This document shows positions 51,701 to 63,197 of a stretch of DNA of 64,000 nt, piece after piece. The notes below the pieces were generated by a model. The model was given only the letters and a program-made list of their open reading frames with translations, did not search any database and was not told where the DNA came from. The stretch's first letter is position 1. Each line of letters begins with the position of its first letter. The translations under genes and the position numbers were made by a program. This DNA comes from Hirudo medicinalis. Its lineage: Eukaryota > Annelida > Clitellata > Hirudinida > Hirudinidae. The stretch is taken from assembly GCA_011800805.1 (NCBI GenBank), contig MPNW01000190.1, forward strand, positions 150,502-214,501, written 5' to 3'.

Positions 51701-54700
51701 GATCACATTTTCCACTGCCAATTATCATCGATATCGATTTCAAATAAATATTATCAACTTTATTTGTCATGCAAATTTGAAGTAAAAATTAGAAAAATAA
51801 AACCTTAAATTTTTCTTAAATCGACCTTAACTTTCCTTATTTTTTTTAAATTGATACTTAAATACCAGAAATAAGCTTGTTAAGAGGGATGCAAAGAAAA
51901 GCCAAATTGTTTGCCTCGAGACCATGAAGACAGCGAATGAAGGTGGATTGGACGTCGCAATGGTACGACGTGTGATATCTTAAATGTCTAACCATCCATC
52001 CATCCGTCCGTCCGTCCGTTCGCCCATCCATCCATCCATCCATCCATCCATCCATCCATCCATCTTAATATCTTATATTTGCGATTTTTAAAAAAATTCT
52101 CAAACCCTTTCTAATTTGTCCTCACTTTCACAAGTTCAATGAGGTCCTTTCTGGTCAAGTCTATGTCACGTTTTGAAGAATAATGAACCATGACAATATT
52201 ACTTCTATAGTAGGCCACTATTTCTTTAGATAGGGGTTTTTCCATTTCCCTGAGCGATTGAACTTCGATCTTGCTATTTTCAAACTCAACTCTGCTCAAT
52301 AATTTGGATTCTCTTCGAAACTGCATATTGGAATAAAAATTGACAGAATAAAAGTAAATATGTTATTATTAAGTGGAACCATCGTAAATAGCGATCTGAT
52401 GATTCATTTGATGAACTGAGCGATGTATGGGATGGGTTATACATGACATCTGGTTTAGAATAATTTTTAAATAAAATATGAATGATTTTCTTTTGCTAAA
52501 TGGATTAAAATATATGAACAGTCATTATTTACACTCTTAGATTTTCTTAAAAACTGAATATCTCCATATTTGATCTTCCAAGCCATGCTTTGGATTTTCT
52601 GCTCCTTTAACGTAGCTCTGAAAGACGATGACTTCAAAGTTGAATGAAGTTTATGCTAATGTGTGAATTTTAGCGAAAAAATCAATTTAAATAAAAGACA
52701 GATAAAAAGTTAAGATAAAGTGAATGTAAATGAATATTCATGAAGTGAGATTAGCCACTTAACTATTAAAAAAATTATTTTAATGTTTTACATTTCTTTA
52801 TAACTTTTCATGAATAATGAAAGTACTTATCATCACCTGATTACGATGAATGCAACGAAACTGATGGTCACGGCCGACGCAGACAGTACGATCGAAATCA
52901 TTTTAGCATCTTGAGATTGAATAAATTATTCCAATCCATAAATATATCAATAATAATATTGTAATAATACATGTAATGATAATATTAATGAATTAATCAA
53001 ATAACATCAAATAATGTACTTGAATCTGTTGTGCAAAGTTCGTTTTTGAATCCACACACTGGTATATCAAGAGGGGGCTTGCGTCCGTGGCCCCACCACT
53101 CCTCCCCGATAAGGGAAGCCTTAAATGTATTTAGTTGTCTTATTAAAATTACATTAGTGTTATTACTTCACATTTAAACGCATGCTAACATATCCTAAGT
53201 TTAACTTGCATGCATTAAGTTTGTCAGTATCAATCATGGAAGACATTTATTATGATTTTAAGAATAACAACAAAAACGTACGGAGTAATTTTTCTTGGTA
53301 AAGTTAATCCTTAAAAATTCCGTGAAATATTGAGACCGTGGCGTGAGTGACCACACGGTGAAGGTCATCTGTCGATCTCCGTTGGCATCGAACTTCACGA
53401 TATCAGTGAGTCCTGCAATCGATTTTTAGAAGCAGCTTATTCATCGAGTAAGCGGATTACGAACAAATCCCCTTTTCAAATTTCTGTTATTTGAATAAAA
53501 TTACCTTGAAATTTGACATACTTCGACGCATTGCTTAGGAGAGTTCCCAGATTGAAGTCTAAACCTAAGGAAAATGCCTTCGACCTCAGTCTTATGAAGG
53601 CATTTATTGCATCAGATAGAAAAATCTGAATTCAAAATTAAAAAATAGTTAATATCGCTAATTATTGTTATTATTATTATTATTGTTATTATTATTATTA
53701 TTGTTACATATATATTATAATTGTTAATATAATTGCTATTATTAATACATGACATAAAATGTAATTGCATTTATTCGAGTTATTATGATTGTAAAATAAT
53801 ATTTACATACTTATTTTTAAAATTATATATTTTATAATAATATTTTAATTGCAATTATTGTAATTATAATAATTATAATATTACAATAATTAAATATTTG
53901 TGCTCAATAAGTTGGTTTTCGAACGATCTGGATACCGGCCGTAAGGCTCCCTCATCCCAGAGGCCTGAGGTCAAAGAAAGGGGGGTGAAGTTTGCATAGG
54001 TTAGCTGAATAATGACAATTTATGATAATAATATAAATAATATAAAATATATTATAACATAATTAATAATTATTTTTGAATGTCTTGATTGTTCAAGTTT
54101 CGTTCTTCATTTGCATTTTATTCCCTAACTAACAATCTAGCAGGAGAATCATTAGTTACTAATTCGACTGAAACTTGTGGATCTCTCAATTCTCACAATT
54201 CTTCTCAACGGTGGCTAGTTTCAAAATTAAATGTACTGGAAGCGGTTGGACCGAAAATCAGTAAATTTGGAAAATTTTCGAGTACTCATTACTATTTTGA
54301 CTGCACGGAAAGCCTCCTTTCTCGAATCAACATCTTTNGTGGCTAGTTTCAAAATTAAATGTACTGGAAGCGGTTGGACCGAAAATCAGTAAATTTGGAA
54401 AATTTTCGAGTACTCATTACTATTTTGACTGCACGGAAAGCCTCCTTTCTCGAATCAACATCTTTCGAATTATTTAAGCCCTTTTCCCACGGAGAAAGAA
54501 GAATGTTGAATGAAATCATCTCATAGATGTTGAAGAATGTTATCCAGACATAACTAGTGGGATCTGCCATGTCTTTATCTTGTGCCAGATATATCAATTC
54601 ACGGATGACGTCATCGTTGTCGTGGCATAAAATGATAACTGAAAAAAAATCCAAAGTACGACAGGGTTAGAAAAACATTTTCAAGCCCAATGCTTCTAAA

Positions 54701-55998
54701 TTATTTGTTCATTTCAACAAAAGGTCGACAAAATATTGTTTAGCAATATGGTATGCAAAATATTGCTAGTCTTTAATCGTAAGAGCAAATGGGGGCCTAA
54801 ATTGTGTAATTCAAGTCAAAAAAATGTTAGTCTCCTGAACAGAACAATGTGACAAATCCTAGGTTTGTGGAAAAATGAATGTCATATTATGTCATATTTA
54901 ACCCTGATCAATACCTGACCAACAACAAAGCGGTCTAGAAATTAAGGCTTCCACCTGTCACGATTCAAACAGTTGTGGAAGCATCGTCCTAATCATCTAG
55001 TTTTTTTTTTTTGACGAAAGTTGACGTCTACAACAAACCCCCATAAAAATGTTTACCTCTTGAAGATATTCGTATCCTTTTTATTACATTGTTCAAATCT
55101 TCCTTGGTAAATTCGTTTGGTAACTCCACATAATAGGCTATCATTATTGAATTTGTGTGAAAATTTGTTCTGATCGCCTGCACCGCAAAAGAACAGAAGT
55201 CAGATTTTGAATCGGTTACAATGGCAGCGATCGTCCAGTTGTTTCGCCTGAAAAATGTTTGGAATGCAGAACTGAATCCTGCCAGTGACCCTGTGATCCT
55301 CACGACAGAATTATAGTTGTTGGCATCATCTATCGATGGGTCGAAACAAACCCGAGGAAAGTAGGGAATGTTAAAATAAGTTGCAATCTGAGCCGCAGCT
55401 ATGCAATCTGAATTTTCAAACACAACATGAATAAATTTCCAATAGAGTTTAACTTAAGTTTTTTTTTAAATATTTCATTAAACTCCTAAAAATGAATCTT
55501 TATTTAGCTTGATTCTAACTTCTGGAGCAGCTAGAGCCAAACAAGGCATGGACGGAATTGTTGAACACCAGGTTCAAGGATGATCTTGTTCCTGAGATGC
55601 CGTCGCAATCCTCATTGAATTCTTGAAAAATTCTTAATAATTGCAAGTTTAATTGGATTAGCAGATACTTAATTGTAATAATTATAAAATATACCAGTAT
55701 ATACCAATATATACCAATATATACCAGTATATACCAATATATACCAATATATACCAATATATACCAACATATGTCAATATAAACCATCCTATATTAATTC
55801 TCACTCCAATTTTTCTACACTGGTATCATTGATGCCGTCGTTGAGCGCCATCTGGTATCCAATTTCCATGTATTTACTAGCTGAGGATACATTGGGCTGA
55901 CTGGTAATGAATCCAATTCGTATGAAATCTCCTTTACTGATCGCAAAAGATAGAATGACCCGAAAGATAATAATACAAGAATAAATATTCTTCGACAT
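48731..55998 (-). CDS. Receptor guanylate cyclase, copy B (frame broken, catalytic exon lost at n)
   Basis: Tandem paralogue of copy A. Exons 5' to 3': 55998-55805, 55632-55520, 55407-55057, 54638-54421, 54004-53936, 53625-53505, 53412-53282, 53119-53020, 52909-52837, 52617-52533, 52320-52126, 51593-51489, 51349-51278, 50356-50058, 49919-49736, 49467-49327, 49198-49006, [exon 18 absent at the n at 48995], 48961-48870, 48790-48731. Most lengths equal those of copy A. Signal peptide, ectodomain, membrane segment ([19 protein letters not shown]), kinase-homology domain (SCFGL for DFG) and cyclase domain ([19 protein letters not shown]) are recognisable. Exon 14 is two bases shorter than in A near 50132, giving an immediate TAG after CSQKGDV. 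The missing exon 18 would hold the catalytic GDAYM aspartate. The ectodomain has diverged far more from A than the intracellular part. Confidence 0.9.
48995..48995. other. Single-n scaffold join
   Basis: One n joins sequence homologous to copy A position ~38985 directly to sequence homologous to ~40430. Everything between, including cyclase exon 18, is missing here. Confidence 0.9.
52000..52066. repeat. (ATCC)n microsatellite, intron 11 of copy B
   Basis: CATC/CATCCGTC tetranucleotide run. It opens a spurious Asp/Gly/Trp/Met repeat frame on the minus strand. Confidence 0.9.
54211..54465. repeat. 127-bp direct duplication around a single n
   Basis: 54211-54337 and 54339-54465 are identical and separated by n at 54338. 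The segment covers the 3' end of copy B exon 4. Confidence 0.95.
55690..55790. repeat. 10-bp minisatellite, intron 1 of copy B
   Basis: About ten copies of ATACCAATAT/ATACCAGTAT. Confidence 0.95.
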
Positions 55999-56059
55999 GT
56001 TTTTACTCTATTCTAAAACGAGTTCCATATTAGATTTTGGCTTCTCGCACGATCAGGAA

Positions 56060-56152
56060 GCTCTATATTTTAAAACCAATGATCCCTCTCGTGACGATAG
56101 TACTCGGTCACCGAGGGTGGCTCCCTTCTCATTAGTGGTCTTGGCATCAATT
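56060..56152 (-). promoter_or_regulatory. Paralogue-conserved upstream block, copy B
   Basis: Counterpart of 46943-47036, about 60-155 bp upstream of the copy B ATG. It includes CTCGTGACGA and the palindrome CTCGGTCACCGAG. On the minus strand TTTTAAAATATAGAGC near 56060-56076 could serve as a TATA element. Confidence 0.55.
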
Positions 56153-56401
56153 TAATCCTATTTAATTTTGTTTAGATCATTTATTAAGCCAAAATAACAG
56201 TCTACGAAAAGCATGTTAATTAGTCCAAAACAAAGAACAGAATCCAAGAAGAAACACACCCTTTTCAACTGGATTGTCATTTTAAAATTACAAATTTATG
56301 GTCGGAACAGACGTAAGACATTCAGAACAAAAAACAAAACCAGAAATAAGAAATTTGTCGAGTAATGTGAGGAATCGCTTTCATCGTTAACACTTGCTTT
56401 T

Positions 56402-56452
56402 TTAGGCGCCTCTGACGCTATGCAAATGGCGCATTATAAATTAACTATTATT
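56402..56452 (+). repeat. SINE tail core
   Basis: Reverse complement of the core at 3195-3236 and 32589-32632. Confidence 0.75.
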
Positions 56453-56577
56453 TATTATTTAAACCGGATTCGCCAGTCAAACTCACTTTTTATTCATTGT
56501 AATTAATTTTATTCATGCTGTTATTCTTGGGAAAATATAGTGGCACGCTTGGAAAAAAGAACTGGATGATCAGAACG

Positions 56578-56649
56578 GTGCTCCCGCAACGAGATTCGAA
56601 CCAGTGCTGCCATCGTGAGAGAAGACTTAATCATTAGACCATGCTACAT
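56578..56649 (-). repeat. tRNA-like sequence, probably a pseudogene or SINE head
   Basis: On the minus strand: A-box-like TGGTCTAATGATTAAG and B-box-like GGTTCGAATCTC, about 30 bp apart. Acceptor and T stems do not pair well, so a working tRNA is unlikely. Confidence 0.4.
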
Positions 56650-56954
56650 TCTTTCAGTAGCTTTCGAGTTTAAAACTGGTATGTGATTTAGGAAAAGATG
56701 AAAGTCTGAAAACTTGAAAACTGAAAATAGCGCAGTTGACCTACGAATGGCAGAGAATGACATGTGCAAATTTCAAGTCGCTACCGTTCACCGTTCTTGG
56801 GACAGACAGACACGTGTATGTATTTTATATTGTAGACTAGCTTTTTAAATAGGCTAGAGAGGATTTGCTAGAGATTTGCTCTTCCAGCTTCCTTGAATCC
56901 CTCAACTTTTTCATGGCCATTTTATTGCCAATTTTGTGGTATATAAGCAGGATG

Positions 56955-57128
56955 TCACGATTCAGAAGGACTCATGCTCAAATCATGCACCTTGTTCATC
57001 TCCCTTCTGTGAACATCTTCAGCCAATTTAAATCCTTCCACTGGAACATCGGGGTTGTCCATCCAATCAGGTTTACCAAAATTTTGTAGGTATTTTAAGA
57101 AGACATTGAGCACAAACGCTAACAGCAT
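56955..57128 (-). CDS. Candidate small protein or terminal exon, 57 residues
   Basis: ATG at 57128 starts a hydrophobic stretch (MLLAFVLNVFLKYL), followed by a charged tail with KPDWMDNPDVPVEGFKLAED and HRREMNKVHDL; stop at 56955. AATAAA lies about 30 bp past the stop on the minus strand. The segment is less AT-rich than its surroundings and reads like real protein. TGTTAG just inside the ATG could instead be a splice acceptor, making this the last exon of a gene further right. I do not recognise the family. Confidence 0.35.
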   Translation of the reverse strand: MLLAFVLNVFLKYLQNFGKPDWMDNPDVPVEGFKLAEDVHRREMNKVHDLSMSPSES

Positions 57129-58424
57129 AAAATAATTTTTTTATAAATTTTTTATAAATTTTGTAAAAAAAAATTATATTAATTATAAAAATTAACATAA
57201 TTTGACAAATTTATTACTGAAATAATTTTAAATTAAGTAAACGAGTGCAACAAATGTTTGATAAATTATTTTTCTTTCTTCTTTTTGTTTGTCTTTTTAT
57301 ATTTTTTATTTGACTTTTCAAACTCAATCAGTTTAAAAGCACAAGAATTCCATAATTTTCAATCTCGCTAAGTCCGGGTGACTTCGCTAGTCGCATGTTC
57401 CATGAACTTCTTTTATAATTCCATGTTTTAAAATTGAATAAAGCACTGAATAATCTTATTGTGCACGAATAATTGTCAGAAAACTGAAAAATAGTTTCAG
57501 CTTGATCAATAACAACATCCTTTCAGTTGCATGACTCACCAATGGCATCGGTTCAAAACATTGGTGCTTGGAGCAGGATGACATTAACGTAAGCACGTTT
57601 AATGCTATTGTAATTACATGTTTTAAATACAAATAATTATTTAATTAGGCGAAGATCCTTGAAATCTCTCATTTAAGGTCATAAATCTTGAATCTGTCTT
57701 AGTTTGACGCAGCACGATAAGATCCTCGAGATCTTATCCGTGGAGCTTCAAAAGATTAATTCTTTGAACTAATTAACTTCGATCGAGGTAAACTTATCAG
57801 TAAATTATCAAGTTACTTAAGAAGTTAATTTATAACTTAGCTTTTTATATAGTTAGTTATAAGTCGACAAAGTATTGCTAATTTGCTGATCCAAGTTGAA
57901 CACAAACAAAAGTTGCAAACAGCGTTGAATTTAATGCATTCCATTTCATGCTAAGAATTGCCCGAAGTGCATTGAATGAAAAATATTACAAATTTAGATT
58001 TTACAAAGCAACTTTAAGAAACACAACAATGAAAATTATTAAGAGATATTCTAATAAATTATTCTGTAAATATTCTGCGATATTCTCGACAAACTGAGAA
58101 TTGTTGTTGCTTTCGACAAGCACATTTTTAACCATAAAATATTCAATTGCCACAATATTAATTTCACTTTAATATTTCATGTTTTTATTGTTTATACTTG
58201 AAAATGTTTTATCTAATGTTCGCATGTCAAGGAACTAAAGATTTCTTGAGCACTGCTAAGATGGCCTCTTGTTTATTCTTCAATTATCTGCAATTATGTT
58301 AATAAATATTATTACGAGTAGTTCAAATAATCACAGTAAATTGACATGACTTGATCTACAAAAATAAATGCAAAGAAATCGTAAGTTTTGCTGAGTAAGT
58401 TTATTATTGGATTATTATTGGATA

Positions 58425-58464
<40 letters not shown>

Positions 58465-59253
58465 GTTTGTCATTTAACAATTACTAAAATAATTAACCCG
58501 GTGAAATTGATGCTAAATTGAGTTGTTAAATTTTGAGCTCTGAAAAAGAAATCCATTTGTTTTAAATTCATTTTATTACGACACGATTCCAAGCAAGATT
58601 GTTGAACTAGCGACTGAATTAAAATTAAAATATGTGAATATTTTTCCATAAAAGAAGGTCAACGAATCTTCACCTCATCCAAACTGCGACGAGGGAATTT
58701 CTGCAAAAATAAAAAAATCTCTTCCAAACGCAGGGAAGGGACAAACATTTAACCCAAAGTAAATGTTGCCATAAAGAAGATTAATAACTTAAAAAAATTA
58801 TTTAAAATAAATTACAAACTTTCTTAATCATTCCGAAAACAACTCGAATTCGTCACCTTACATCACTTAACATCTTAACCGACAAAACAACTTTCATATT
58901 AAGTATTATTTACTTGTCTAAGTTTGCTAATTTCCATTCTTATTCTTGCATAAACTTCTTATCGCCTCTGCACGGTTTCTGAAAAGCATAATATTGCTAT
59001 ATTATTATAAGTAATTATATTACTATGGTTCAGGAAAAAACATCACTGCTGGGTCTTTTGCACCAATATTTCCAAGCGATTGATATGACTTTTGGGACTG
59101 TCAATATGCCAATGTGACATCCTAAAAAATTGGAAGGTTCTTTAAGATGTTCTGAATATCATTAAAATTATCAAATATCATTTTTAAATTGAAAAAATGT
59201 AATTTTTTATTTATTTATATTCTGATAAAAGCTTGACAAGGATTTTTATCATT

Positions 59254-59646
59254 ATTATTTTTTATAAAGTAATATATTTGTGAGGAATAAAGCTTGCAAA
59301 CAAAAATTTAAAATAACATTTGATATGGAATCATCTTTGTGTACTGACTCAAATCGAGCCCAAAAACCGCTAAACCGCTAGTACTAGCCAGTGTTATTTC
59401 AGTTAGGACTTTTCAGTTAGAGTTTGAGTTACAGTTAGTACTTTCCAGTTACAGTTAAAGTTACAGTTAACTTTATACTGTCTTTCCAGTTACCAGTTAC
59501 AACTTTCCAGTTNGAATTTATGTTATTTTTTTTATAAAGTAATATATTTGTTTGCAAACAAAAATTGAAAATAACATTTGATATGGAATCATATTTGTGT
59601 ACTGACTCAAATCGAGCCCAAAAACCGCTAAACCGCTAGTACTAGC
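59254..59646. repeat. Imperfect direct duplication around a single n
   Basis: 59254-59388 and 59521-59646 are near copies with a few substitutions and a ~15-bp indel, joined through CAGTTA-rich simple sequence and n at 59513. This fits two haplotypes placed end to end. Confidence 0.8.
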
Positions 59647-60420
59647 TAGCATTTATTCTTACCTACAAGTTTTTTGGCCCCGTGGGATTCTGGTTTTCTG
59701 GCTGTGGGTTCTGGTCGTGGTTCCTTTGTGTGATTGTGGTTACTTAATAAAGATTTGTATGCGATACAACACGACAGGACCACGTTGTTGGACCATCGCA
59801 AAAATACAGTACATTTACAGTACAGTAATTCGTACAGTACTTTAATTATACTGAACATAATTGTATAATTAATTCATGATTATAATAATTTAGAGAAAAA
59901 TGATTACACTACTGTGGTGGACAAATAAACATGCAGAAGAAGAAAGTGCCCAGGGGGCCTGGCGATTGAATCTGAATCTGAATCTGATTTGAATATGAAT
60001 ATGAATACTTAACTTTATTAAATGTATTTTTGTGCCTTTTTTTCTTAATTTATGTTAGCTCATTGAATTGTTTTCATTTCCTGTTCATTTATTACTTAAT
60101 TAATTAATATTATTTTTTAAATCTAAAGTTGGTTTGCTTTGTTTCAGCGAGCCTTTACAATTGTTTCACACCAATTCGACAGCTCAAAGTATTTGTTATT
60201 TAGGAAGTTAAAGTTTCCCTCCCAAATCCTTGAAGTATTTGCTTCTCGAATATCTAGAAAAGTGAGATTGAGATTTTTCAAATTTTATTTTGCATAACGT
60301 CAGATAACGTATCACATCAAGGTGACTTATAGCAATAAATCGCTTTTAACAGCGTCAATGAATTTGGAAAACAGAATAAATGAATCTCATGAAGGACGCT
60401 CCAAAATCAACTTCATTGAC

Positions 60421-62101
60421 TCACAAGTTGTTGTAGGAAGATCGCTGAAATACAAAGTAAAAAATAGAAGAATGTAAGACATTCGTACTGTCAAGATTTG
60501 AAGCTGAGGTTAAATTCTCATTCAATTCATATTTAAAAATCATATTTAAAAAATAAATGTCAAAAAATTCCTTAATACCAATTTTATAAATACATTTATA
60601 AATACTTTAATAATGCTTTATAAAATAATGTCGTGCCCACCTTGCAGCAATAACACCAGCAGCAGAAGGTTGCAAGGAAGAGAAGCATAATGCCGCAGAC
60701 GATGGCAAGTACGAGCTCCACTTTTGGAGGCTCTGGGATCACAGGTCCCTCCTCCGTTGTAGTCCACAACTCTGAAGCTGGATCAACATCGTCTGAAACA
60801 GACAAGTTTCCAATATTATAAAATTATGACAATTCTAATTCGATTTGTTCAACAATCAAAGAATTGTTTAAGTGCAATGAATGATGGCTTACTAATGAAT
60901 GGTGGCAACGATGTTCTGGCAAACTGAGCAAAATATTCGTTAACAATTATTTTTTGATTAATATTTAATTAGTGATAAAGGCAGGTATTTTATTTAGAGT
61001 CAATTACATAACGTGATGATTTAGACTGTAGTGATTAAGACCACAGTCTAGCAATTTTAAGTTATTTACTTTCATTTGGTCCAGTGAGGTCGTAGAGAGA
61101 ATGAACTCCACCAAAGATTAGGAAGGTTCTCACTGGTTGCCTCCTTCCCTTCTTGGCATCGCACCTGGCAAATGTTTTCCAATCTGGCTCCAGGGTGTAA
61201 GGTCTGCCTTTGTGTTCGAACTGCAGCAGCTGGTGCAAAGTTAAATAATTATTGTTATTTAAAATATCGAAGCCTTGTTTTTGATGTGATAACTAACGAG
61301 GCTCCTAGCCAGCATTCCTCCACTTATGTGGCTGACAAACAGAGCTTCTGCGTCCAATTCACGATCCGTGTACATCTCCATAGCCTAAAAAGAATTTATG
61401 AAGCATTTATTTGAATTAAATTTTATTTGAATGTTAAAATTTATGAGCCAAATTTAGGAAAACTAGTTTGAAACTATAATCGGCATAATAATCGACCGTA
61501 TCAAAAATCACATTCCAAGTTATATTTGCGGAAAAATTTCAACCATAGCTAAAATCAAAATCAAATATTAAATTTTTTGAACTGCTAACGTCCTCCTCTC
61601 CTCTCTTGCAGATGAAGGCCTGTCCTTTAAGAACAACATCTGAGACGTCAACCACTCCTGACTCCTTTTGCAGGTTCACTGGCAACACATTTCCTTCTAC
61701 CTCCAGTTCAAAACTGCACGTCTCCAAAGTCAGGACTGTGAATAAATTATTTTACATTAAAATTTACGTTACATAATGTGTAAATAAAACATTAATTATT
61801 AAATATTGTTAATTGTTAAATATTAATATTCATTCAATCATAATTATCTGTTTTCATTTTTTTTAAATCGTTTTTTTTTTGCAATATTAAACATTAATGA
61901 TAATATGTAATATATGTTTGTAAATATAAAAATAATGTAAACTGTAATAACAATGACATTAGACTTACTCTGAACAGGCTCTCTTGGTTCAACGGTCAGA
62001 AGGGTTAGGACTGTGGACTGTGGACCTTGTTGAACTTCTCCATCAGCTTTCATGGGTGCGCCATGTGCCCAGACAAACACTGAATATACCAACACCAACA
62101 T
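60421..62101 (-). CDS. Single-pass type I membrane protein, unrecognised
   Basis: Exons 5' to 3': 62101-61969, 61735-61590, 61384-61298, 61229-61070, 60792-60641, 60444-60421; phases 1, 0, 0, 1, 0; 233 residues. The N-terminus MLVLVYSVFVWAHGAPM is a signal peptide. The lumenal or extracellular part (~16-195) has only three obvious cysteines (ETCSFELEVEG, AFICKRGEED, FARCDAKKG) and a Pro/Thr/Glu-rich stalk. The membrane segment VELVLAIVCGIMLLFLATF is followed by a Cys-rich CCWCYCCK, a likely palmitoylation site, and a tiny cytoplasmic tail ending YNNL. No domain is recognised. A TTTGCAG acceptor just upstream of the ATG suggests a 5' UTR exon or an earlier start. AATAAA at 60284-60289 on the minus strand is the likely polyadenylation signal. 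Confidence 0.75.
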
Positions 62102-63197
62102 ACTTTTGGATCTGCAAAAAATTTAAAATTAAAATAATTTAAATACGAGAAATACAGAGAAATAAAGCAACGAAAACATAAGAAGCGAACGCATAAATTC
62201 ACCTTTCACAAGACGTGGCAAACCTCAACTGCCTCCAGCCTTATATTTGATCTAATATTGAATTTTACACGGCTCTAATCGATATTAATTTATGATAACT
62301 TGCAGTGAACCCCTTAGAGAGACTTCTATGAGTCATAGGGAAACTTAACTTTGTAGCCTGCGATTTTTGTGAAAAAAATAATTTGTAAATTTAAAAATTA
62401 CAACTTCGATAATTGTATATGATCGGTTAATTAATTAATCAATTTATTTTTTTAATTACTTTTAAAATTTCACAACTTCGGCAAATATTGGAACTGAGGT
62501 GAAACAATGTGCATTCGTAAGGCACTTAATGAACAATTGTTTTTAATACCTGTCTATTGCAACACTTGTGCAAGTTGTTTTTCAACTATTCAGTTCTCGA
62601 CTGAAACTTTATGACACATCACGACATCAAAAAGTTAGAATGTCATGATAATGACATGTTTATGGTCATAATTATTTGAATATGCAGTTCTCATGAATAA
62701 CATCTCAAAGCATGGTTATTCGAACAAAATATTTTATAAGCCCAATTTTTCGTACTACCACTTCTTATTTCGCCAATACCTATAATTATGGTAAACAGGA
62801 GAAAATATTCAATCCGCCAAAACTCAAAACCTACACAACGAACAGTAAGGTAACTAAATTTAGAAGTGCTTAAACAAATATCTGACATGATCAATATTGG
62901 ACTGCCCAGCATATATAGGTTCTAATGCTCTCTATTGAAATTGAAATTGAAATTGCAAATTAGTTTGTCTAATACAAATATTAGCGATAATTATAAACAT
63001 TCCAAATGTTAAATTGTTGAATTTCAATTTGATTAGCTGCTTAATTATTAGGTAATACCTTTTTAAGAAATAAAAGCATCTGACAAAAATAAATACTTGA
63101 TGATATTTCCATTTATCTCAGTGGCTGTGAAATGATATGCTTTGCGAAATTTATTTTATTAAGTTTAAAAATCAAATCTTAAACCCAAAAATATCAA
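62102..63197. other. Spacer, no clear gene
   Basis: AT-rich. The open stretch at 62691-62912 (-) has no recognisable content. AATAAA signals for the next gene lie at about 63150-63160 on the minus strand. Confidence 0.5.

Larger units (their letters stand above)
55999..60420. other. Gene-poor spacer
   Basis: Contains the conserved upstream block of copy B, a SINE tail (56402-56452), a tRNA-like sequence (56578-56649), the 57-residue candidate ORF (56955-57128), an (ATT)n run near 58425-58465, and an n-joined duplication (59254-59646) with CAGTTA-type simple sequence. Nothing else coding was found. Confidence 0.5.

Noticed and set aside
60888..60922. Possible mini-exon between exons 4 and 5 of the type I membrane protein
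   Set aside because: No acceptor and donor combination keeps phase; joining exon 4 directly to exon 5 does.
62691..62912. 73-codon minus-strand ORF
   Set aside because: Composition follows the AT-rich background and no splice or domain evidence supports it.
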